From G016234445 sp964438865 (GTDB taxonomy: Bacteria; Chloroflexota; Dehalococcoidia; Tepidiformales; Tepidiformaceae): 64,000 nucleotides of DNA. Below, one piece after another: positions 1 through 7,034 of this stretch (position 1 is its first letter; every line of letters starts with the position of its first letter). The translations under genes and the position numbers were made by a program. A model generated the notes under the pieces. That model saw only the letters and a list, made by a program, of their open reading frames with translations, was not told the origin of the DNA and did not search any database. The stretch covers positions 558,001-622,000 of the forward strand of contig CAYTMI010000001.1 in assembly GCA_964438865.1 (NCBI GenBank), in the 5' to 3' direction.

Positions 1-710
1 TTCTTCAGCTCCCGGCGCAGCGCCTCCAGCACCGGTTCCGAGCAGAGCGTCTTGGCCAGCGAACGCGGTGACGTCGCCCGGCGAACCTTCCATAGCTCAT
101 CGATCTGATGCTTCTTGAGCGAGTCTTTCGTTATGAAAAGGAGCTTTTCGATCTTCTTGGACGGGGTCTCTTCGCCAAGAAGGTCGACCTCGATGGTCAA
201 CGTCACGTCGACAAGTGGCCCGCCGGCGATTGTAGCGGCGTTCTTGGGTTCCAGATGGTAGACCTGCCAGTGCTGGCCGTTCGTCAGAATTGCCCACTCC
301 ACGCCTTCGTTGATCGCATAGGCCTTGACCTGGGCGAGGTGCTTCTCCGCGAGCTTCGTGGTGACCCGCTTGATTTCGACGAATGCGACCAGCTGCTTGT
401 CGATCCGGACGCCGTAGTCGGCGAACTCGCCCTTCACCTGGTACTCGCCGGTGAGGTCCGCGAACGGATCAAAGCCGAGGCCGTCACAGAGGAATTTATG
501 AACGAAGACGCTGGTGTTCGCCTCTACTGCGTCAGCTTCGATGAGCACGGGCAGGATCTTCGCAGCCTGGCGTAGCTCGAGTTTGATCCTCTCCCGGGCG
601 TCGATTTCCCACTTGGGTGCGCTGGGGGGCGCCTTCGCGGTCTTAGGGGTTTCCTGGGGGGCTTCTTGGGTCAAGGGAAAGCTCCTTGGGACACGCGCAG
701 CCGTGGCCAT
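1..710 (-). CDS. HsdR-N-type restriction nuclease domain protein, 3' end outside window
   Basis: Open frame on the minus strand running off the left edge, so only the N-terminal ~236 residues are visible. Residues about 70-150 look like the N-terminal nuclease domain of type I restriction R subunits (HSDR_N). A PD-(D/E)xK core is readable: Asp in GEFADYGVRID, then AFVEIKRV, followed by QVKAYAINEGVEWAILTNG and QHWQVY. The whole protein may be a small stand-alone nuclease rather than a full HsdR, which cannot be decided here. Start: ATG at 710 sits exactly 6 bases after a CATAAT box (717-722), the leaderless pattern seen at many genes in this window. A TTG at 674 with AAGGAG upstream is the alternative. 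No methylase or specificity gene is visible to the right. The gene is somewhat richer in A/T than its neighbours, which is compatible with transfer. Confidence 0.7.
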   Translation of the reverse strand, partial: MATAARVPRSFPLTQEAPQETPKTAKAPPSAPKWEIDARERIKLELRQAAKILPVLIEADAVEANTSVFVHKFLCDGLGFDPFADLTGEYQVKGEFADYGVRIDKQLVAFVEIKRVTTKLAEKHLAQVKAYAINEGVEWAILTNGQHWQVYHLEPKNAATIAGGPLVDVTLTIEVDLLGEETPSKKIEKLLFITKDSLKKHQIDELWKVRRATSPRSLAKTLCSEPVLEALRRELK

Positions 711-853
711 CGTGGGATTATGCTGGCGCGACTCTACCCGAAGCCACGTGTGTTGTCGCGTTGCCTCGGCACACACGCTCCACTCACCCCTTCGGCGCCC
801 TCCCCGCCCAGCCGCTACCATTCCCCCCATAACCACCACCGGAGGCGTGAACC

Positions 854-1606
854 ATGAAGCTGGAAGACGTGAAGAAGGTCGGGCAACTTGGCGGCGGCGT
901 GATGGGCGGCGGCATCGCCCAGGTCCTCGCCATCGGCGGGTACCCCGTGCTCATCCGCGACATCGACGACGAGGTCATCGAGGCGACGCGCGAGTCCGTG
1001 TTCGATGGCAAGTGGGGGATCAAGCGCGCGGTCGAACTCGGCAAGCTGAAGTTCGACGACGCGCTCGCGGCGATGGGGAAGATCAGCTTCACGACGAAGC
1101 TGGACGACCTGGCGGACTGCGACGTCATCATCGAAGCCATCCCCGAGCGCCTCGAACTGAAGCAGGAAGTCTTCAAGGAACTCGACCGGATCGTGAAGCC
1201 GGGGGCCATCTTCGCCTCCAACACCTCCGGGTTCTGCATCGCCGACCTCGCCCGCGACCTGCCGGATTCGCGCAAGGAACGGTTCGTCGGCATGCACTTT
1301 TCGAACCCCGTGCCGACGATGCGGATGTGCGAAGTCGTCTACACGCCGGAGACGAGCGAAGAGACGAGCGCGACCATCAAGGGGCTGGCCGAGGCCTCTG
1401 GGAAGGCCGTCTCGATGGTGAAGGACGCACCCGGCACCTACGGGTTCCTCCTGAACCGGATCTTCGGGGCCGCCCGCCGCGAAGCCGTCGCCATCGTCGA
1501 AGCCGGGATCGCCTCGAAAGAGGACATCGACAAGGCGATGATCACGGGCCGCAACTGGCCCGCCGGCTTCTTCGGCAACCGCGGCGGTATCGGCGGCCAG
1601 TGGTAG
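854..1606 (+). CDS. 3-hydroxyacyl-CoA dehydrogenase, short C-terminus
   Basis: NAD-dependent oxidation of 3-hydroxyacyl-CoA to 3-ketoacyl-CoA in beta-oxidation-like catabolism. The Rossmann motif GGGVMGGGIA lies at residues 14-23, SNTSG near 122-126, and the catalytic His in GMHFSNPVP at 148. The dimerisation domain begins normally (GFLLNRIFGAARREAVAIVE, then SKEDIDKAM) but the protein stops at 250 residues. PaaH/Hbd enzymes are usually about 280-290, so the last helices are missing or replaced by a Gly-rich tail. No frameshifted continuation fits in the 21 bases before the convergent neighbour. Start ATG with GGAGG at the right distance; a TACCAT box lies about 30 bases upstream. It is divergent from the restriction-like gene. 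Confidence 0.88.
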   Translation: MKLEDVKKVGQLGGGVMGGGIAQVLAIGGYPVLIRDIDDEVIEATRESVFDGKWGIKRAVELGKLKFDDALAAMGKISFTTKLDDLADCDVIIEAIPERLELKQEVFKELDRIVKPGAIFASNTSGFCIADLARDLPDSRKERFVGMHFSNPVPTMRMCEVVYTPETSEETSATIKGLAEASGKAVSMVKDAPGTYGFLLNRIFGAARREAVAIVEAGIASKEDIDKAMITGRNWPAGFFGNRGGIGGQW

Positions 1607-1627
1607 CCGCCGCGGGCTGAGGGCGGG

Positions 1628-4072
1628 CTATTCCAGGGCGCCGGTGGCGGCGAGTTCGGCGATGCGGTCGGGGTCGTAGCCGAGGATCGTTTCCAGCACC
1701 TCCAAGGTGTCGCGGCCGAGCGTCGGGGCGCAGGTGTGGACCACGGCCGGCGTCCGCGAAAGCCGGTGGCGGGAGCCTTCCACCACCGTCTTCCCGTGGA
1801 TCGGGTGGTCCAGGGTGACGAAGTGGCCGCGGTGTTGCAGTTGCGGGTCGGCGATGGCGGCGAGGCTGTTCTGGAGGTGGGAGACGGGGACGCCGGCAGC
1901 CTGGAGCGCCGCCTCCACCGCCTTCGGGTCGCGGCTGGATGTCCACGCCGAGAGCACAGCATCGAGTTCAGCGCGACGGGCGACCCGGCCGTCGCTGGTG
2001 GCGAGCCCGGCATCGCGGGCAAGGTCGTCGCGGCCGATCACGTTGCAGAGCGCGCGCCACTGCGAGTCGTCCGCACAGGCGATCGCGACCCAGTTGTCGT
2101 CACCGGCGACCGGGTACACCCCGTGGGGCGCCATCTGGGGGTCGTCGTTGCCGGAGCGGCCCATCACCCGCCCGTGGACCGTGTAGTCGAGGATCGCGGG
2201 GGCGAGGAAGTGGAGGGAGGCTTCGGCCTGGGAGAAGTCGATGTACTGCCCCTGGCCGGTGCGGCGGCGGTGGTCCAGCGCGGCGAGCAGGGCGGCTATG
2301 GAAAGGCGCGGCGAGATGTAGTCGGTATAAGCGCCGAACGGCCCGGCGGGGCCGCGGTCGGGCCAGCCGGTGATGTTGAAGAAGCCGGAGATCGCCGCCG
2401 CCAGGTTCCCGAAGCCGGCGAACGAGGCGAGGGGGCCGGTCTGCCCCATCAGGCAACTGCTCATCATCACCAGGTTCGGGTTCACTTCCCGGAGCGATTC
2501 GTAGTCCAGCCCCCAGCCCTTCATCGCCTTGGGGGAAAAGGACTCGGTGACGACATCCGCCCAGCGGACGAGGTCAAGGACGACGTCGCGGCTGGCGGGG
2601 TTCGAAAGGTCGAGCGCGAGGCCGAGCTTGTTGGCGTTGAGGTTCTGGAAGAGGCCGGAGTTGTCGGGGCCGCCGGCGACGCCGTTGTGGAACGGCTGGA
2701 TGGTGCGTGCAGTCTCCACCCGGTGGGCAGATTCGACGCGGACGACGGTCGCGCCGTAGTCCGCGAGGACGCGCGTGACCGCCGGGCCGGCCATCACCCA
2801 CATGAAGTCGAGCACCTTCACGCCTGAGAGGGGCAGCGGCCCACCTCCAGCGCTTCCTCCGCCCGACGACGCTGGACGGCGGGGTGGCTCGGCGAAGACC
2901 GCAGCGGTGTGCTCGCCGGGAAGCGGGGCGCGGGGCGTCGAAACCAGCGGCGTGGCGGTGAGCTTCGCGAATGCGCCGGGGTAGCGGACGCTGCGGCCAA
3001 GCTCCGGGTGGGCGACCTCCTGCCAGTAGTCCCGGGACTGCAACTGGTCGCTTTCGACCACGTCGCGGATGGTGGTAACGGGCACGATCAGGAGCCGGCG
3101 TTCCAGGGCGATGGCGAAGAGTTCGCCGCGGGACTTCGTGCGCGTGAAGGCTTCGACCGTCTTCTTGACGCGCTCGTACTCTGGGATCGGCTCTACGCCG
3201 GTGAGGAGGAGGACGGTGTAGGCGTTCCAGTCCTTGTCGCGCGTCGCTTCGTCACAGAAGCCCTCTTCGTAGACCAGTTCCATCAGGCGGCGAGTGAAGG
3301 GGCCGATGGCAGTGCCGAAGAGGAAGGCGATGGAGACGTGGCCTTCCTTGGCGGGCCAGGCGAGCTGGATGTTGAGCGGGCCGACCTTGAGGCCGCCGGC
3401 CATGCGGCGCATCTCCACTTCGCCGATGGCGCCCGCGAGGATCATCGACTGGGTCGACTGCATCACGGACTGCTGGGCGGAGACATCGACGTGCTGCCCG
3501 AGGCCGGAGCGGGCGCGTTCGAGCAGGGCGAGGATTGCGCCGCCAGCAGCATCGCCGGCCGCCTGGGCGAAGCCCTGGGGCACGCCCACGCGGACGGGCG
3601 CGCGGTCGTCGTCGCCGGTGAGGACAAGCGGGCCGCCGCTGGCGAGCACGGTGAGGTCGGTCGCGGCCCAGGCGGCTTTCGGGCCGTCCTGCCCGTAGGG
3701 AGTGATGGAGACGTAGATGAGGGCCGGGTTGAGGGCCTTGAGGTCGTCGTAGCCGAGGCCAAGGGCGGCCATCGCGCCGGGGGCAGCGGATTCGACGAAG
3801 ATGTCGGCGCCAGCGGCGAGCGCCCGGACGCGGTCCCGGCCTTCTGCGGTGGCGATGTCGAGGGTGACGCTGCGCTTGCCGCGGTTAGCGGCCCACCAGG
3901 AAAGGGAGCGTTCCGGGTGCGGCACGTCATCGAGGAAGGGGCCGGTGAGCCGGCCGGGCGCGCCCCCGGGCGGTTCCACCTTGATGACGTCGGCGCCGAG
4001 GTCCGCAAGGATGCGGGCGCAGAAGTCGCCCCGTTCGTCGGCGAGGTCGAGGACGCGATAGGGCGAAAGCAT
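1628..4072 (-). CDS. Double-length CaiB/BaiF family (class III) CoA-transferase
   Basis: An 814-residue fusion of two class III CoA-transferase units, each starting with the family pattern (VLDLADERGDFCARILADLG in the first, KVLDFMWVMAGPAVTRVLAD in the second), joined by a Gly/Ser linker near residue 400. Single-unit relatives are about 400 residues and act as interlocked dimers. In the second unit the catalytic Asp is present in AYTDYISPRLS, at the usual spacing before RRTGQGQYIDFS. In the first unit the aligned position, counted back from SGLGQHVDVS, is not Asp; the nearest Asp is about six residues on. One catalytic half plus one structural half is therefore likely, as in other fused family members. 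Substrate unknown; acyl-CoA activation is a reasonable guess given the neighbouring hydroxyacyl-CoA dehydrogenase, with which it is convergent. Start ATG preceded by GGAG. Confidence 0.9.
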   Translation of the reverse strand: MLSPYRVLDLADERGDFCARILADLGADVIKVEPPGGAPGRLTGPFLDDVPHPERSLSWWAANRGKRSVTLDIATAEGRDRVRALAAGADIFVESAAPGAMAALGLGYDDLKALNPALIYVSITPYGQDGPKAAWAATDLTVLASGGPLVLTGDDDRAPVRVGVPQGFAQAAGDAAGGAILALLERARSGLGQHVDVSAQQSVMQSTQSMILAGAIGEVEMRRMAGGLKVGPLNIQLAWPAKEGHVSIAFLFGTAIGPFTRRLMELVYEEGFCDEATRDKDWNAYTVLLLTGVEPIPEYERVKKTVEAFTRTKSRGELFAIALERRLLIVPVTTIRDVVESDQLQSRDYWQEVAHPELGRSVRYPGAFAKLTATPLVSTPRAPLPGEHTAAVFAEPPRRPASSGGGSAGGGPLPLSGVKVLDFMWVMAGPAVTRVLADYGATVVRVESAHRVETARTIQPFHNGVAGGPDNSGLFQNLNANKLGLALDLSNPASRDVVLDLVRWADVVTESFSPKAMKGWGLDYESLREVNPNLVMMSSCLMGQTGPLASFAGFGNLAAAISGFFNITGWPDRGPAGPFGAYTDYISPRLSIAALLAALDHRRRTGQGQYIDFSQAEASLHFLAPAILDYTVHGRVMGRSGNDDPQMAPHGVYPVAGDDNWVAIACADDSQWRALCNVIGRDDLARDAGLATSDGRVARRAELDAVLSAWTSSRDPKAVEAALQAAGVPVSHLQNSLAAIADPQLQHRGHFVTLDHPIHGKTVVEGSRHRLSRTPAVVHTCAPTLGRDTLEVLETILGYDPDRIAELAATGALE

Positions 4073-4167
4073 GCGCTGGCTCCAGTAGGGCTTGGCGGCA
4101 GCGTCGGGCGAAGCCGGTTGCGGATTATGGATCGGCGTGGCCCCTGTGGGGAGGGGGTAGCGCCGCG

Positions 4168-5109
4168 CTACTGGAACAGAGCGCCGACGCTCTGCCCGGA
4201 GTGGATGCGGCCGATTGCGTCGCCCAGCAGGGGAGCGATCGGGATCACGGTCATGTTCGGCAGGCGCTTGTGCTCCGGGATCGGCACGGAGTCCGTCACG
4301 ACGATTTCGCGCACGTCGGCGGCGCGGAGGCGTTCGATCGCCGGACCGCTGAGGATGGCGTGATAGCCGCTGACGATGACTTCCTTGCAGCCGTTTTCGC
4401 GGAGGACGCGGATGGCCTCGATGATCGTCCCGCCCGTGTCAATCTCGTCGTCGAGGATGAGCACGCTGCGGCCTTCGACGTCGCCGATGACGTGCATCGC
4501 TTCGGTCCGGCCGGTGTTGCCGATACGGCGCTTGTCGATGATCGCGAGGGGCATGTCGAGGCGGACGGCCATGTCGCGGGCGCGCTTTTCGTCGCCGACG
4601 TCGGTCGCGACGACGGTGTAGTCCTGGAGGCGTTGGCTGCGGAGATGGTTGCTCAGGGGGTAGAGGGCGTTGAGTTCGTCGAGGGGGATGTTGAAGAAGC
4701 CCTGGATCTGGCCGGCGTGGAGGTTGACGGTGACGACGCGGTCGCAGCCGGCGGTTTCGAGCATGTTCGCCACGAGGCGGGCGGTGATGGGCACGCGCGG
4801 CTGGTCCTTCTTATCGCTGCGGCCATAGGCGAAGTAGGGGATGACGGCGGTGATCCGGCCGGCGGAGGCGCGCTTGGCGGCGTCGATCATGATCAGGAGT
4901 TCCATGATCGAAGTGTTGACGGGGCTGCTGAGGGGCTGGACCAGGTAGACATCGCGCATGCGGATGTTTTCCTGGTACTGGACGAAGATGTTCTCGTTGG
5001 CGAATTCGAACACGTCCACGCGGCCGAGCTGGCGGCCGAGGCGTTCGCAGATGGCCTTTGCGAGTTCGGGGTGAGCGCGGCCGGAGAAGATGGCGAGGTC
5101 GTTGTACAC
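4168..5109 (-). CDS. prs: Ribose-phosphate pyrophosphokinase
   Basis: Makes 5-phosphoribosyl diphosphate from ribose 5-phosphate and ATP for nucleotide, His and Trp synthesis; cytoplasmic. At 313 residues it matches the bacterial class I enzyme. Visible motifs: FSGRAHPELA at the N-terminus, the flexible-loop and substrate segments SSPVNTSIMELLIMIDA and IPYFAYGRSDKKDQPR, the catalytic VTVNLHAGQIQGFF region, and the PRPP loop LDDEIDTGGT, where Glu takes the place of the more usual Met in DDMIDTGGT. Start is a GTG at 5109. A TACATT box (5154-5159 on the complementary strand) gives a leader of about 40 bases, just inside the end of the composite repeat that lies upstream. Confidence 0.95.
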   Translation of the reverse strand: MYNDLAIFSGRAHPELAKAICERLGRQLGRVDVFEFANENIFVQYQENIRMRDVYLVQPLSSPVNTSIMELLIMIDAAKRASAGRITAVIPYFAYGRSDKKDQPRVPITARLVANMLETAGCDRVVTVNLHAGQIQGFFNIPLDELNALYPLSNHLRSQRLQDYTVVATDVGDEKRARDMAVRLDMPLAIIDKRRIGNTGRTEAMHVIGDVEGRSVLILDDEIDTGGTIIEAIRVLRENGCKEVIVSGYHAILSGPAIERLRAADVREIVVTDSVPIPEHKRLPNMTVIPIAPLLGDAIGRIHSGQSVGALFQ

Positions 5110-5159
5110 GAAGGGCGGCTCCCTGCACGGTCGGCTTGGGGGGTGTCAAAGCGAATGTA

Positions 5160-5740
5160 GCATGGCGGGGGGGTAGGGAGGAACGGAGTAGCGGAGTAGG
5201 GGGTAGCCGCGCCCCACCGTGGGCGCATCGCCTGCCGATCACGGTACCGCGCCAGCCACGACAGGATCCGACGACCACGCGATCCACCGAACCGCGACCG
5301 TAAGGAAGCGCTCGATTTTTCTCCCGCCACGGTGCCACCGGGCGGTGACACGACCTCTGCGCGAAAAAAAAACGGGTTGAACCCGTCAAGCGCGCGTTTC
5401 GTGAGCGGCGACGGCGCAGGGTGGCAGCGTGGACGGCGGTCATGGTGGCATGGTCGCGGGCGGGGGATGGGATGTGGAAGGGCGGGGTGGCGCGGGGGGA
5501 GGCTTCCGTCATCACCGCTGTGACCCGGTACGCCGCTCCCTCCCTCGCGGTCGGGGTACTGCGGATAGCGGCGACGGCGGATCTCGTCGAGGCTGGCGCG
5601 GGGAGACGCCGCTTCCTTCCGGTCGCGGTACGGATAGTCTGGCCCCCGGTCGCTCCTCCCTCCTCCCCCCTATGACCGCCACCGTTGGCCGGGGGCACGG
5701 CGGGCGGGAGAGTCGGGCCAGTCACGGCCCGCGTTTCGCC
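5160..5740 (-). repeat. Composite intergenic repeat, copy A
   Basis: No gene is seen between prs and the small exported protein. Read on the minus strand, the stretch holds these blocks in order. First, a block with ACTCTCCCGCCCGCC. Second, CGACGAGATCC with GGCGACGG-like GC-rich DNA. Third, a conserved block containing GACCATGCCACCATGACC and GCCGTCCACGCTGCC. Fourth, a short hairpin GACGGGTTCAACCCGT followed by eight T (5361-5382). Fifth, GTGGCGGGAGAAAAATCGAG and TTACGGTCGCGGTTCGG. Last, CAGGCGATGCGCCCACGG with GGGGCGCGGCTACC (5203-5236) and GGAGTAG-type octamers (5181-5202). The same blocks in the same order recur at 6466-6975 (plus) and 21740-22160 (minus), so this is a dispersed element, not chance composition. 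Small ORFs across it are shadows. Confidence 0.8.
5361..5384 (-). terminator. Hairpin plus T-tract inside repeat copy A
   Basis: On the minus strand ACGGGTTCAACCCGT is followed directly by TTTTTTTT. This has the form of a short intrinsic terminator. It lies between genes rather than after one, so it would end a transcript originating in the repeat itself. Equivalent hairpins sit at the same place in copies B and D with a different stem sequence (GACTTCAAGTC). Confidence 0.5.
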
Positions 5741-5880
5741 ATCGGCGACGAGCTCTTCCGCGTGATGCCCGCGACGCTCGGCGCGGGCGGTTGGCCGAAG
5801 CCGGCCCCGCAGTGCCCGTGGGAGGCGCAGTCCCCCGGCTTGACGAGGTTCGTACCATATGATCTGTAGTCGTTTTGATC

Positions 5881-6465
5881 ATGTCCCGAGTTCAATTTCC
5901 CCGCGTGATGGTTTTCGCTTCGGCCGCAGGTATCCTGGTAGCGGGACTCCTCGCTGTTTTCTTGAATTCCTTCGACAAGGAAGCCCGGGCTGGAGTCCGC
6001 CTGGAGGAAGATGGGAGCGTCGTCCAGGCTTCGCTCGCAGCTGATGACGCAGTTAGACAGGCCTCGGACCGCGTAGGATTCGAGGTCAAGACCCCGAAAG
6101 CGATCCCAGTCGACATGGCACTTACAAGCGTCAGTACCGAGCTCGGGGGCATGGTGCGGGACCAGGATGGGAAACTGCACGATTTATCACATTTCAAACT
6201 GGCGACGGTTCAATACAAGACGGCCAGCGGCGATGTTCTCGCCATCGATCAGCAGCCGCCAGACCGTTCCATCACATCCGCATACAGCTCAATCGATAGT
6301 GGCGTCGCGGGAGTGACAGCGACTATCTCACAGAGGCCTCAGAACACGTCAATCACATGGGACTCGCCCACGGCCACATACGTGGCGGGATACCACTACG
6401 AGGGCGAACTGTCACAGGCTGAGGCTGCGCGTCTCGTGCTCGACGTCCTTAAATCGATGGAGTAG
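5881..6465 (+). CDS. Uncharacterised exported/membrane-anchored protein, DUF4367-like C-terminus
   Basis: About 194 residues with one N-terminal membrane segment (VMVFASAAGILVAGLLAVFL), then an extracytoplasmic domain. The C-terminal part has the pattern VQYKTASGDVLAIDQQPP, then ITWDSPTATYVAGYHYEG, then LSQAEAARLVLDVLKSME. This resembles the C-terminal domain found in DUF4367-type anti-sigma-like or lipoprotein-associated proteins; the resemblance is weak. The TTG four codons... upstream at 5875 is an alternative start; ATG at 5881 is preferred. Codon use is less GC-rich than in most neighbours. Both sides are flanked by copies of the composite repeat, so gene plus repeats may have been acquired or rearranged together. 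Confidence 0.6.
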   Translation: MSRVQFPRVMVFASAAGILVAGLLAVFLNSFDKEARAGVRLEEDGSVVQASLAADDAVRQASDRVGFEVKTPKAIPVDMALTSVSTELGGMVRDQDGKLHDLSHFKLATVQYKTASGDVLAIDQQPPDRSITSAYSSIDSGVAGVTATISQRPQNTSITWDSPTATYVAGYHYEGELSQAEAARLVLDVLKSME

Positions 6466-6975
6466 GCATCACGGCGGGGGCGGATGCGGTCGAGGCTGGC
6501 GCGGGGCGACGCCGCTCCATGCCTGTCGCGGTACGGATGCGCCAGCCCGCCCTTTCACCTCCGCGCCCTCGCCCGCGACCATGCCACCATGACCGCCGTC
6601 CATGCCGCCAGACTGCTCTTCCGCCGCTCGCAGGACGCACGTTTGATGACTTCAAGTCGTGTTTTTTTCGTGAAGAGGTCGTCTCGGGGGCTGCGGGCGG
6701 TGGCGGCGGGAGCATCCAGCCCTCCCTGGCGGTCGGGGTACTGTTTTCTCGGGGAGGGCGTCTCGGGGGCTCCCCGGCAGGGTGGCGGGAGAGAAATCGA
6801 GCGCTTCCTCACGGTCGCGGTTCGGTGGGTGGCGTCGTGGGCGTGGGTGGAGCGGGGCGAGGAATGTGGGTGGCAGGCGATGCGCCCACGGTGGGGCGCG
6901 GCTACCCTCCCTCCTCCCTCGCTCCCGTATGACCGCCATCATTGCCCGTGGCCACGCCCGGCGGGAGAGTCGGGG
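6466..6975 (+). repeat. Composite intergenic repeat, copy B
   Basis: Same element as at 5160-5740 but in the opposite orientation. It begins with GTCGAGGCTGGCGCGGGG and CGACGCCGCTCC, and continues through GACCATGCCACCATGACC and GCCGTCCATGCCGCC. Next come the hairpin GATGACTTCAAGTC followed by GTGTTTTTTT (6644-6668) and GTGGCGGGAGAGAAATCGAG with CTCACGGTCGCGGTTCGG. It ends with GGCAGGCGATGCGCCCACGG and GGGGCGCGGCTACC (6872-6905). The stretch to the next start at 7035 contains a further block with GCGGGAGAGTCGGG also seen at 5704-5717. No gene is supported in the 569-base gap. Confidence 0.8.
6644..6668 (+). terminator. Hairpin plus T-tract inside repeat copy B
   Basis: TGACTTCAAGTCG is followed by TGTTTTTTT on the plus strand, in the same position of the repeat as the terminator-like hairpin at 5361-5384. 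The stem is only about five base pairs, so activity as a terminator is uncertain. Confidence 0.4.
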
Positions 6976-7034
6976 CAGCTTGGCCAGCGTTTCGCCACCG
7001 GCGGTGAGCCCCGTTGGCCGGGGGATGGTGCCTG

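Noticed and set aside
1600..1630. Frameshift truncating the 3-hydroxyacyl-CoA dehydrogenase C-terminus
   Set aside because: Only 21 bases separate it from the convergent gene and no frame continues the family pattern; the short form is taken as real.
5838..5870. TTGACG and TATGAT as a promoter for the small exported protein
   Set aside because: The spacing of about 13 bases is too short for a normal -35/-10 pair; the TATGAT alone may still be used.
5160..7034. Several small frames inside the composite repeats
   Set aside because: They exist in all copies because the repeats are GC-rich, but none has a ribosome site, consistent codon use or conserved frame between copies.
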